NCBI GenBank assembly: GCA_018398585.1
Contig: JAGTTD010000011.1
Span: 22,114,926-22,178,925 of the forward strand
Length of the DNA stretch: 64,000 bases
Origin: Simmondsia chinensis
Lineage: Eukaryota > Streptophyta > Magnoliopsida > Caryophyllales > Simmondsiaceae
Direction: 5' to 3'
Position numbers and translations under genes: made by a program. Position 1 is the stretch's first letter; each line of letters begins with the position of its first letter. The notes under the pieces were generated by a model. That model made no database searches. It was not told the origin of the DNA and was given only the letters and a program-made list of their open reading frames with translations. This document shows positions 45,230 to 56,753 of this stretch, in pieces.

Positions 45230-45990
45230 ACCAACCCGGTAAGCCTTCGCCCATACTGTTATCCTACATTTCAAAAAAAGTGATTAACAGGTTAACACAA
45301 GAGATGCTTGACATGGGGATAATTCAGAATAGCTCATCTCGCTTTGCTTTACCGGTTGTGTTGGTGAAGAAGAAGGACGGCACTTGGAGATTATGTATAG
45401 ATCATAGAGCCTTCAAGAGGATGATAATCAAGGACAAAGTCTCAATTCCGATTATTGAGGAATTACTTGATGAGCTATGAGGTTCGACGTACTTTTCGAA
45501 GCTCGATCTTTGTTCGAGGTATTGGCAGATACTGATGTCACCGAGTGATGTGTACAAGGCAGCTTTTCGTACCCCTGTAGGTCAATTCGAGCTTACGGTC
45601 ATGCCATTTGGGCTCACTAATGCCCCCTCTACTTTTCAGAGCATCATGAACGACATTTTTCAGCCTTATTTAAGCAAGTTTGTGCTCTTTTTTTTTTTTA
45701 TGATACTTCTATTTACAGTGCTTCTTGATCCAAGCATATGAGTCATCTCAAAATTGCATTTGAGGTGCTACAACCAATTTTTGGTTAAATGCTTGAAATG
45801 TTCGCTCTTGGCATGCAGGATTGAATATTTGGGTCACATTTTTTTGAAGGATAGGGTAGCTGCTGATCTTGAAAATTTCCATGCCATACATGAGTGTCCG
45901 CGGCCAACCACGATAAAACTACCTCCGAGGATTTCTTGGTCTCACAGGGTATTACTGCCACTTCATCGAGAGATATGATTTGATAGCTCA
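45230..45990 (+). pseudogene. Reverse transcriptase remnant of F
   Basis: 45250-45480 reads open with MLDMGIIQNSSSRFALPVVL, KKKDGTWRLCIDHRAF and IPIIEELLDEL. A TGA stop follows. 45535-45741 continues with [30 protein letters not shown] and LSKFVLFF. The catalytic YxDD position is replaced by a run of Phe encoded by a poly-T stretch, so the active site is lost. Confidence 0.85.
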
Positions 45991-46079
45991 CCCTTTAACC
46001 AATTTGCACAAGAAAGGCCCATTTGCTAGATTGGATGAGGCTGAGAAGGCGTCTGAGTTACTTAAATGAGCCTTGACAT

Positions 46080-46615
46080 TAGAACCAATGCTACCTTTGC
46101 TTGATTTTTCCAAGGAGTTCGTGGTTGAAACCGATGCTTCAGGAGTTGGAATTAGCATTATGTTGATGCAAGATGGTCACCCTCTAGCTTACATTAATTA
46201 AGTGCTTGTGCCTAAGCATCAGGCATGGTCCATATATGAGCGTGAGTTGCTAGCAGTTGTCTTCACTACTGACAAATGGCAACAATATTTAGCATGTCGT
46301 CATTTTGTCATATGCACGAAGCAACAGAGCCTCAAGCATGTATTGGAACAAAAATTATCAACACCTTTCCAGCATTTTTGGCTATCGAGGGTGATTGAAT
46401 TTGATTATGACATTGTCTACAAGCACAGCAAAAAAAATCGCGCCTCTGATGCACTATCCCATGTTAGTAACATTGAGATACTTTGCATGGTGGTATCAGT
46501 TATATCTTTGGACTTCTTTGAGCAGCTTCAACTCTCTTGGCATATTGACCCATTTTTAGCTCGGGTTATACGTGACAAAGAGGAGCACCCACTTGCTCAA
46601 CTGAAGTTTTCTTGA
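46080..46615 (+). pseudogene. RNase H remnant of F
   Basis: Encodes VVETDASGVGISIML, a stop at about 46200, then AWSIYERELLAVVF, KWQQYLACRHFVI and KKNRASDALSHV. The last phrase stands at the normal RNase H end of Ty3/gypsy elements. One nonsense codon separates the two parts. Confidence 0.8.
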
Positions 46616-46679
46616 CAAGGGGAACACTTAAAGAGGAAGGGCTGGTTGGTGTGGGTGACAAAAGTGAGCTTTGATAGTT

Positions 46680-47745
46680 TGTGTCACTTTGGCACTATAT
46701 GACTCGGTAGTGGGAGGCCATTAAGGTATCAAGGCCACTTATCGTCGAGTGCACACTTTTTTCTTTTTAAAAGGGTTGAAGAATGATGTTTGAGATTACA
46801 TACCACCATGCACGATTTGCAACAGCACAAGTACTAGGCTATTACATCACCAGGGTTGCTCCAATCGTTACCCATGCCTGATATGGTTTTAAGTAGTGTC
46901 TCGCTTGACTTCATTGAGGGACTACCGATTTCTTCCAGGTACTCCATCATACTTATTGTTATGGACTGCCTGAGCAAGTATGCACATAACCCAGCTCTCT
47001 GCCACCCCTACTCGACATCATCAGTAGCTTAGCTCTACCTTGATTAGAATTTTCGACTACATCACATGTCTGAGACGCTGATTAGTGATCCTGACCTAGT
47101 CTTCATGAGTATGATATGCATGGAGCTTTTTGCTCATCTTGGAACACAGCCCAACTTGTCATCATCCTACCACCCCCAGTCTGACAGGCAGACTGAAGTG
47201 CTTAATCGTTGCCTTGAGACTTACTTATGATGTATGGCTAGCGAGTGTCCACGAGAATGGAGTCGTTGGCTACACCTCGTGGAATGGCGGTACAACACCA
47301 CTTTCCACTCAGCTGCTCGAGGTCACACTTTACAAAGTACTTTATGGTCAGTTGCCACCGATTCATCTATCGTATTTTCCGGGTGAGTCTTAGGTTGAGA
47401 CAGTTGACCATAGTCTCTGAGCTTAGGAGGACGCTATTGCCATGCTGCTGTTCCATCAACATCGAGCTTGAAACCGTATGAAGCAGCAGGCCGATGCTCA
47501 CCGATCTAAACTAAAGTTCAAAGTGGGAGATTTTGTGTGGTTGAAGCTTCAAACATATTGCCAGCACAGTGTTGAGTATTGGGTTTTTGACAAGCTCTAT
47601 CCTAGATTTTTAAGGCTCTTCAATATCTTAGACAGTGTCGGGGCCGTGGCTTATAAGCTTGATCCCATCTCATGCCCACCTTCACCACACTATCCATGTG
47701 TCGTTGTTAAAGCGTTGCTTCTCGGTTCCCCCGCATAACACGCCA
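46680..47745 (+). pseudogene. Integrase remnant of F
   Basis: Frameshifted pieces include an HHCC-like start (about 46790-46840), SLDFIEGLPIS near 46905 with the first catalytic Asp, ISDPDLVF with the second near 47085, and SSYHPQSDRQTEVLNR near 47157-47210 next to the third. 47478-47738 reads open with KFKVGDFVWLKL, a basic C-terminal domain and a GPY/F-like module. Confidence 0.75.
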
Positions 47746-47789
47746 TTACCAGATGTCTAGCCGCCAGTTGCCCCAACCCCACAGCCCCT

Positions 47790-47960
47790 TCGTGTGTTGG
47801 ATCATCGCCTTATGAAGCGTCATCGTGTGGCAGCCACTCAATTTCTCGTCCAATGGGTTGACCGACCCCCTGAGGAAGCTACATGGGAGTTTCTTTATGA
47901 ATTTTAGCACCGCTTTCCAAATTTTGACCCTTGGGGTCAAGGGTCAACTCAAGAGTGAGG
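47790..47960 (+). pseudogene. Chromodomain at the integrase C-terminus of F
   Basis: One frame reads QFLVQWVDRPPEEATWEFLYEF, a stop, then HRFPNFDPWG and a final stop close to the PPT. The VQW...P.EEATWE pattern is the chromodomain core of chromoviruses, thought to guide integration to marked chromatin. Confidence 0.75.
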
Positions 47961-47963
47961 CAC

Positions 47964-48349
47964 TGATACGAGCATAGATCCCAGAACCACAATGTCAACT
48001 CGGGACATGTCAGCAACCGCTTTTGAGTAGGATATAAGTGTGGTTTTATTTACTTAATTAAGTATGTTTAGGTTAGCTTAATTAAGTATATATAAGGAGA
48101 GAGAATATACTTTTGTCCAAAAGTTTTGTGCTCCACCCCCCCCCCCCCCCACCCTCTCTCTCTCTTCTTCCTTTCTTAAATCCTAAATCTCTAAATTTCT
48201 TCTATCGTAGTTACTTATACACATTTTAAACTTGTAGTTACCATACGTACAGTGGAATACACATCATACTTGCCTCATTCGTACATTTATTTGTTGCTTG
48301 AGTTCGATTGGTTTGATTGATTGAAGTGGGTTGAGGTTCAACCACAACA
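47964..48349 (+). repeat. 3' LTR of element F
   Basis: Aligns with 43001-43415. Contains a 14- to 16-base poly-C run near 48136-48151, absent as a pure run from the 5' copy. Confidence 0.85.
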
Positions 48350-48354
48350 CTTCA

Positions 48355-48985
48355 TCATTAATTTTTATCATCAACTCTAACATCAAAGTCCTCTTTTTTA
48401 AAACCCCCGATTTTAAAATTAGTTTAAACAAATGCCTCAAAGATTTATAGTTGTACTTTAATATTTTTCTTTAACGATTTAGTTTATCTTTAATGAAATT
48501 AAGAATAAGTGAGTTAAATTGATTTTGACCAATAGTTGGGGAGTGTATTTTACACAATTATTTGTCTAAGGACACCTATGATGAAATTAGAAATTGGGCA
48601 AGGTACATTGATTTTGACCAATAGTTCAAAGGGTGTCTTTGATAAAATCTAAAAAATTGAGAAGCCAGTTTGTTTTTGGTTAATAATTCATAGACCTCTA
48701 TGATATTGACACTTAATATTATAGTATTATTTCTATAAATTCTTAAACTAGATGAATATACATAAAACTGCAAGGTCCAAACCGCCTCACTATTGTCAAT
48801 ATAGATCCGCCACTTCTTTGATATGGATAATGGATAGTATTTCTAGCGACAAATTAAATATATTCTATATATTATCTAGCCTTGTATTGACAAAAAAGAA
48901 AATTAAAGCACAATAAAAATATAATGAATTACCATTTGAGAAAAACTAATATAGAAATGATGACAACATTTGAGATAAAAATAAG
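48355..48985. other. AT-rich intergenic DNA
   Basis: No supported ORF. The phrase TTGATTTTGACCAATAGTT occurs twice (about 48518-48537 and 48608-48626) with similar surroundings, which suggests an old local duplication of about 90 bp. Confidence 0.5.
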
Positions 48986-49170
48986 CAGCAGCACAACCAA
49001 TAGGGTTACTAAGAAATAGATGAAAAGAGAATAATACAATTACAATAGTACCCCTACTATGAAATAGATACATTGAATCTATACTAGATCTAACCTATAA
49101 ACTATAACAAGTGATAAACCTAATTGAGAAGATAATATCCTAATATATCCTCTCAATCTGGGAGGGGGTA
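48986..49170 (-). repeat. Probable 3' LTR and PPT of copia fragment I
   Basis: Phrases CCAATAGGGTTACTAAG and GATAATATCCTAATATATCC resemble the LTR of element S. A minus-strand purine tract (complement of about 49149-49172, CCCTCCCAGATTGAGAGG-like) lies where the PPT should be. Boundaries are not resolved. Confidence 0.4.
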
Positions 49171-49199
49171 GGGAGGGAGAACCAATATGCAAATTACCC

Positions 49200-50480
49200 T
49201 TATGGTAGTGGAACTAATAAGTAGACAATCCTTGAATGAATATGTCAACAGCTTGTGTGGTAGTCGAGGTATATAGAACTTGGATGTCACCTTTCATCAC
49301 CTTCTCATGAACATAATGAAAGTCAACATCAAGTGTGTTTACTACAGTCATCAAAGTTAAGATTCGCATCAAGGTATGTTGTAGATACATTGTCACAATA
49401 GATGATAATGGGCCAAGAGTTATAAGACCAAGATCACACGTGAGATACTGGATCCAATCACATTCAATAACAACCATGACTAAAACTTGATATTTAGACT
49501 CTATAGTGGACTTAGCAACAATAGGCTACTTCTTGGTTTTCCAGGACAAATGATTAGGACATATAAAGTGAGCAAATCCAATATCGGAACCTCTAGTGTC
49601 AGGGAACCCACCCCAGTCAACATTAACAAATGAAGTGATGGTGACAAGGACCTGGTGTGATTGTGTGGCCAATGATTAGTCATATGCTTGAGGTATCAAA
49701 GGATATACTTCATCTGCCAATGAAAGGACTTGGAAACATGCATAAACTAGACCAAAAGGTTAACAACATAACAAATTTTAAGACAAATCATGTGATTAAG
49801 TACTGGAGAGCACTTATTGCACTCCTATACTCGGTTGGATCAATGAATAAATCTCTCTTATTGAGATATAGGTGAGCCCGGGCTAGGAGAAAAGTCTAAA
49901 TAGGTTTGAGATCAAGCATGTCATGCTTTGCTAGAAGGTGCAGTGTATGCTTATGTTGAGTAAGGGGAAAAACCATCACGTATGCGTTTGGCATTGATGC
50001 TAAGGAAGGAATGCAGGATGCTTAGGTTTTTCATGGCAGTGGTAAAGAAGGGTAGGAGCTTGTGAGTATAACGTCATCTACATATAAGAGAAGGTAGATT
50101 AGCTAGTGAAGAGCGGTGTAAAAATGGATCGGCCTTGCTATAGTGAAATCCAAGACTATAAGAACTTGCTAAACCTATGAAACTAAGCTCAAGGCACTTG
50201 TTTAAGACAATTTAATGCTTTTCAAATATGACATACATAATTAGGAAATTTAGGGTGGATAAAAGCAATGAGGTTGTTTCATGTACAGCTCTTTATTTAA
50301 ATAACCATGCAATAACACCAAGTTCATGAAAGGTCCATGAGGTTGGAGTGGTGAGTGAGAGCACAGACTGAATAGTGGTAGGTTTGAAAATGGGACTAAA
50401 GGTTTCAAAGTAATCTAAACCATCCCATTGATAAAACTGTTATTTTTGGGATATGTCTATAAATGCATCCATAAAATTGG
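49200..50480 (-). pseudogene. copia RT and RNase H remnant (fragment I)
   Basis: On the minus strand, RT traces run from about 50470 to 50040, with an intact LLYVDDVILTSS catalytic phrase (complement of 50073-50084). RNase H follows at about 49700-49200 (ECDWIQYL, DFHYVHEKV, with a decayed nucleotide-matching middle). Frameshifts are frequent. No 5' LTR, PBS, gag or integrase is recognisable upstream, so it is a 5'-truncated remnant. Confidence 0.7.
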
Positions 50481-51238
50481 TTTCTCTAGTTACAGCATCT
50501 CCAATGGTGTCCCTTTTGGCTCGTCTACTTGTTAGCTAAGGCTTATTCCCCAACCTTATGTCATAGGCCCTATAAATTGACCATGAGAGTGGCATGTTGC
50601 TATGGGGATCTGCTATCTCAAAGGGTTGTCTGATTCCTCTAGGGTAGAACTTTAAGAATTATGTTGCTTCATTAATTGACGCCACCTTTTGCAAGGAGGA
50701 CTCCATGTGGACTCCCTTCCAAAGAAGGGTTTTAGGGGCTTCTTTGTACAAGAAACTCAACTTGGACCAAGAACTATCTATAGACATTAACTCATCTATC
50801 TGACAAATAACCCTAACCTCAATGACCTCTTAGTTTTTTTCCATACCAAGCCTAGGGTTGAGTCGTATAAGCCCAAACTATTTGCCAAATAGTGTGGAAT
50901 TGTTCGGGCCATTCTTTTTCCCTTTATTTTGGACTATAAATTTCTAGTGGGCACAAAAGCTCAGTGCCGACCCATTTTTCTTGAGGAGGTCTATAAAACA
51001 AACCTAAACATTAGATAGTTCTATGGTGATGCCACACCTCATAGGTACGCACTAAGGGCCACCAATTCTTTCTCATGTTTGTACTCAGCTTACTGGAACT
51101 CCTCAAGTCCATAGGCACCAAACAATACTTTATGAGATTTCATTAAGATGCCCCAACTCTGGATACTCAGATTCGTGTTGTTGTGGTTCTAGGCTCCAAG
51201 AAGCCCTTAAAAGTTTAACAGTAAGGCTTCATAACTGT
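50481..51238. other. Unassigned region
   Basis: About 750 bp of moderate GC content with no long ORF and no family phrases that I recognise on either strand. It lies between two minus-strand copia remnants and could be a decayed gene fragment or older repeat. Confidence 0.3.
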
Positions 51239-51583
51239 TGATTATGTAAAATAATAATAAAACAACCAAATACTAGAAGAAGACACAAAAGAAGTGTGAA
51301 TTGAATTGAATGATTTCATACAACAATAAGCTTTCCTATTTATAATACATGCTAGGAACACCAAAGGTCTAAGCTAACACTTGCAAGTAAATAAAATCCT
51401 AAGTTAATTAACTATGTTTGAAGACACCACTGATTGCTATTTTTAGTGGCCTTTGGCTGGTCAAATAAGAGGAAGATGTAGAGGAAATGCTAGCCACTTA
51501 CTCCCTTGAATGCATTAAGCAAAAATGCAAAAATACAAAAATACATAAATAATACAATGTACAAGAAAATACTAGTCTCAACA
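51239..51583 (-). repeat. 3' LTR of copia element H
   Basis: On the minus strand it starts TGTTGAGACTAGTATTTTCT right after a PPT-like TTGAGAGGGCG. A TATAAATAGGAAAG promoter box (complement near 51335-51348) is present. The distal end is estimated. Confidence 0.55.
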
Positions 51584-51599
51584 CGCCCTCTCAAGTTGA

Positions 51600-52813
51600 A
51601 GCACGTAAATTAACGATGCCCAACTTGTGAAGAAGTGAAGAATATGAAGGGAAGCCGAGTGCCTTTGTAAAATATCAACCAATTTCCTTGTTGATCGTAC
51701 AAAAGACGTAGTGATCTTTTTGGCCAACAATCACTCTCGAACAAAAATGGCAATTGTTTATGTATGTTTTGTTCCATTCATGGAATACAGGATTGGAGGC
51801 AATATGAAGAGCAACCTCATTATCACAGAATAAAATGGTACGATGATAAGTAGAAATGGAAAGATCAATTAATAGATGTTGCAATCACACCAACTCACTG
51901 GTCACTATGGCCATGGCACAATTGCCTCAGCGATAGAATAAGAAACAACTGAATGTTTCTTGGAACGCCATGAAATAGGCATGCCTTCAAAGAAAAGAAC
52001 AAAAGCTATAGTAGAATGTCTAATAGTAGGACACCCTGCCCAGTCAGCATCACAATAAGCATGAAGCCTGAAACCACACTCAGAAGGAAGAAATATCCCT
52101 TGCTTGGGTGCACCTTTTAGGTAACAAAGGACTCGAAAGGTTGCTTCTAGATGCGATCATCGTGGATCATGCATAAATTGACTGAGAGTTCTAAAGACAT
52201 AGCAAATGTCAGTTCGTGTAATTGTGAAATACAATAACCTACCCACCAACTGACAATATTAACCTAGATCCTTAATCAACAGTCCTTCCTTATCAGCTAA
52301 ATGATGGTTTTGACAATCGAAGTGGAAAAAAGCCTTGCCCTAAGTAACCTGGTTTCACTCAAAATATCAAAAGCATACTTCCTCTGACTAAACATAATAC
52401 AATCCTTCGATCGAGCCACCTCTGTGCCAAAACATATTTCATGAGTCCAAGTTCTTTAATATAATACCAAAATGTTGATTAAGAACTAATCTTATTGATA
52501 ACATGGGTTCCAAACTATTTCCAATAATTATCACATCATCCACATATATAAGAACAACCATATGGATTGACTCGTGCGAATAAGTAAAAAGTGAATAATC
52601 TGATTTAGATTATTGAAAAGAAATGGATGTTAAAGATGAAGTAAACTTTTGATTCCAATCATAGGACACCTGTTTAAGTCCATAAAGAAAATTTCGGAGC
52701 GACAAACTTTACACTCATGTTTTCGTTCAAAACCCTGTGGCAGTTTCTTGTATACCACTTCACCAAGATCTACATGAAGAAATGCAATATTCACGTCTAA
52801 AAAAGGAACAATC
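51600..52813 (-). pseudogene. copia RT and RNase H remnant of element H
   Basis: Minus-strand order: FLDVNIAFLHVDLGEVVYKKLPQ (about 52800), LIYVDDVIIIGNSLEP with intact catalytic residues (YVDD is the complement of 52535-52546), then RNase H with FCDNEVALHIASNPVFHE (ORF 51675-51884). Stops and frameshifts separate the motifs. The RT N-terminus, integrase and gag would lie beyond inserted element G and are not in the window. Confidence 0.75.
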
Positions 52814-54512
52814 TATAGGGAAGTATTTCAAAAGTAATCCCGAAAATTAATCAAAGCGATGTAGCGGAAGAGAAAGTTAAATTCTTTTAATTTAAATTCA
52901 AGATCTGATCTAATTAAACTTTTTTAGTAAATCTAGTTTTTTTACTCTAATAGATTCATAATGACAAAATAATGAAAAAAAAAAATCAAATAAAACAAAG
53001 TATAAACTTGATAATTAGAAAAATGAAATAAAGAACAACATTAAATACATACTTGGAGCAACACTCCATTTTAAATTTGTGGGGATGAAATCTGAAAATG
53101 GACTCTTAAAATCTCAAGATCTTCTCCACAATTTCCTCCTAGCACCAGAAGTGTGGGCTCTGAAAATATTAGTTCTCCAAAAAATTTTGACGCTAAACTG
53201 AGCTCTTAAGATCCCTATTTATAGAAACTGAAACAGGAAAAAGAGCAGGGGTGTTTTTGGGGGGGGGTGGGTAGTGTTTTTCCTCTTTTTTTAATTCACC
53301 CAACGTGGGACACGTGACGCATAGTCATTGGGCCACCGAGTTTTTTCACGCGATTTTTTTTTTTTTGCTTGTTTTGTTTAAATTCTTAAATGTATAAATT
53401 CATCTCATGAATTATATGTTTAGAAAAAATAATTTTGTTCTTCTAATGAATAAATAAATCATCTTATGAATTCATCTTAAAATATTTTCAAATCAGTGTA
53501 TTATTAAAGGCTTGCTGAGGGACCTCAGAGACAATTTAATTGTAGCTCTAAATGGGTCAAATCTAATTATCAACACTTGATAACATTGATTATCTTTTAC
53601 AATATTTAATTCCGCTAAATAAATATTGTTGCACTATGGATTTGAATATATTCACTCAAGAATTCTTGAACAGTAATTATATAAGCGACCAACCTCTCTA
53701 TTAGATATCCGTAAGAAATAATAATCCAAAACTACTACCATTATATTTCTCACCACTTTTCCTTAAGTTCCCGACTTTTCACTTTTGAAAAATTCTATGA
53801 TATAAAATATATTTTTATATCAATTCTAGTGACAATTACTTGAAATACTTTGGCCAAAGATTCCGAATTTCCCAGCACTTGGAAATCTACTTAAGAGGAT
53901 ATTTGTATATCGAAAGAGACCATATATAATATATTGAATGTTTTGTTCCCGCTACACCTAATGCTATCACCCGATGGACAAAGCATTTTGGCCCACTCAA
54001 TGAGACCTCACTTTTCAGTACATCAAAGTGATACACACTACGAGCATGAGTCCAAAACAATCCCAGAATTTAGAGTCATCGCCTTAATGGAATGAACTAG
54101 TTATTTCTGATAGCAGTTAAGAAATAAATAATTCAAGTGGTCCAGCTCAATATTCCAATCATATTGATAAACATCAACATAACACTTTTGAATCCCCATT
54201 CACATGACCAAGACAAATCATCTGAATTAGTATATGATAGTCTTATCAGACAAATTGTTCAAAACTATGAACTTACTTTGACAACATATCATTATATATT
54301 ATTTAAGTCTATCCGTGGGTCAATCTTATTGACCACTTAAAACAAACTTAATATGTCATCTTAGACTATGCCTATTTCATGGGACACTTTAGAAAACAAT
54401 CACACATATTTGAATCGCAAAAACATAATTGATCATTAACTAAATAAAACAATTATATTTAATTAATAATTAAAAACTAATTAATTGGATTTTTAGGGGA
54501 CTGATTCCAAGA
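52814..54512 (-). repeat. 3' LTR of element G
   Basis: Aligns over its whole length with the D LTR in the reverse orientation: shared CCAATTAATTAGTTTT, GTCTAAGATGACAT, AATCTTTGGCCAAA and GGGGATTCAAAAG phrases. A minus-strand TATAAATAGGGATC box lies near 53211-53224. A mixed G/T run (53258-53275) and A/T homopolymers are present. Confidence 0.75.
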
Positions 54513-54524
54513 ATCTCCCACTTT

Positions 54525-56753
54525 TCCTAAACCTAATTGGCCTTGTATTGCTTAACTATCCCGTAGGAATCTATCAACTCATTGACCACTAACTTTTTCA
54601 ATACCAATCTCTCATTGTCTCTTTATTTTGCTCACAAGCTTTGATCTATTAGGAACCTTATGTGTTAACTAGTCTACTTAACAACTTCATAGTTGTCAAA
54701 TACTCGATTTCCACATTGAACAAAGCAACACAAGATTGTTTCACATTTCACTATCTAATGACTCCCACTCTTGGGTTAGACGTAAATCTTGATGTCAAAC
54801 GTCTCAAATTCTTTTTAAAACAAGCAACCCATGATAAACCCAACATCCTTTCTTAGAATCTCGCTGAAGCTTGATCATAAGAGCATAGTGTGCTTACCTT
54901 GGTTTTTCATTTTAAAATAACTAGGGAGTCAAATCTTAATAGCCAATAGCAATTCTATAGTGTTGTTTAATGAGTAGAATGTCATGTATACAATACTAAG
55001 AAAGTCACTACTCTCTAGTAATGAAATTCATACTCTTATTGTTCACTAACCATTGTCTTAAATCCATAGGATTTGATATGCATTATCGATCCACTATTCA
55101 TTAAACAAGATGCTTATTTAAGTCTATGCTTAGACTTTCAAAGTTTGCATAATATATGCTCCTGATTTTTTCCAACAAACTTGTCTGGTAATATCATATA
55201 GATATATTTCTTAAGATGACCATTCTAAGAATGTCTTCTTAACTTTCATTTCCATATCTTATCATAATGAGATACAATGGATAAGAGAATCCTTACAGAC
55301 TTAAGCACATCATCTGGTTAGAAGGTCTCGTCATAGACAATTTCTTCCTTAGGGCATCAATCCATTGCCATTAATTAGCCATGAAGGTATCAACCTTCTC
55401 GTCCACTCAATTCTTTATTCTTGTAGGCCCATTCAGATCCAATCTAATGGACTTAATGTCTTTCAACGCCTCTACAAGTTCTTGAACTTAGTTACAATAC
55501 ATTTATTCTAACTTAAATTTCATTGCCCGGACCTATTGGTCTGCATCAGTATGGCTAAGAGCTTCATTATAGTATAGAAGATCAAATTCGTTATCATGAT
55601 CAACTGTTAAGGCTAAAGACATGAATCCGTCAGATGCCCTAACGATCCTTCCACTATACCAAGACTCTCATGTTCTTAGTGCAACACTACAATTGTCTGA
55701 TGGTGTATCAAATACAACAACCAAACTATACGTTGTACCATGTTGTTGAGATCCAATATCTCATACTGTCAATTTGTTTAACACAAGCTTATTGCTGTAA
55801 TTTTTAGAGTCACTCCTAAACCTTTTACATTACAAACATTTTGATATGTGGGAATTTTACCATATTTAATAACCCATTGTTAATCCTTTCTGCAACACTT
55901 TGCAATAAGAAAAAATTAGAACTCTCCTGAAGACCACCACTGCAATCTAATTAAAGTGACTTGATATAATTACGTAGTAGATTCCAACTTTGGTCTTTAA
56001 TTCTTTAAACTTTTCAAAATATTCAAGACTTCAGTCTTCATATATCAAATTAATGAGTAGTCATTCATAAACTTTTATGAAATACTTATCGCTTCTTCTC
56101 ACTTGAACTTTCATCAATTCATAAACATTTTATGAACACGTTCTGGCAGCTTAGTGACTCCATTGCCTTTACTTTTAAAGGCTCTTTTAGTCAACATACG
56201 CTCTAATATGATTTGCATAATAGTTATCATTTTGAATTCAATGATCCTATAAGATCATCTCAAACTAGTGTTCAAACCATATCAGATTAATGTGACATAA
56301 GTTTATGTGCCACTTAAAAGTTGTACGGGCTTCAGAAAATTCTTCTTTTATATGGTTCATAGCCTAGCTTGTATAAGACAAATAAATTGCCATTAACATA
56401 ATTTTGATTAAAATTAGTTAACTATCTATAATTCTACCCTTTTTAAATACACTTTAGTTACTTAAATGTCAGTCTATTTTTCATTGAAAAAAACTGAAAA
56501 ACTATTTTAAGGCGAATAGTGAACTGAAATTAAGTTTCTAAAGAAATTGGCACATTAAGATAATTAGTTGAAACCAAAAACTACATTCCTTGACTTAAAG
56601 TATTATCTCTTTGTGACCCAACTGATAGTCCACTTATTATGATGCTGGTGGACTACCTACTAGTCACAACTAGATGAGACATGATATTGAATACTTTGTC
56701 CTGTTGACATTCTTGTCCTAGCAAACGTAGCCATTTTCTTCTTAAATACTATT
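54525..56753 (-). pseudogene. Decayed gag-pol interior of G
   Basis: No long ORF remains. On the minus strand RT N-terminal phrases such as SVRILLSIVSHYDMEMKV and KKTFL are readable near 55300-55200, and integrase-like KYFIKVYE traces are near 56080-56060. The rest is too damaged to assign. The plus-strand ORFs at 54137 and 54662 are shadows. Confidence 0.5.

Larger units (their letters stand above)
43001..48349 (+). mobile_element. Element F: decayed Ty3/gypsy chromovirus
   Basis: 5.35 kb with LTRs 43001-43415 and 47964-48349, a perfect TSD, a PBS (43416-43434) and a GAGTGAGGCAC PPT. Domain order is gag, protease, RT, RNase H, integrase, C-terminal chromodomain, which marks a Ty3/gypsy chromovirus. 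Many stops and frameshifts occur throughout. Confidence 0.9.
52814..56753 (-). mobile_element. Element G: copia element (3' part), inserted in H and cut by A2
   Basis: In minus order: decayed gag/integrase/RT sequence (56753 to about 54525), PPT (AAAAGTGGGAGA, complement of 54513-54524) and a 1.7 kb 3' LTR (54512-52814). The left end falls inside the RT of H. The right part is interrupted by A2 and its 5' LTR is outside the window. The LTR is homologous to that of D. Confidence 0.7.
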
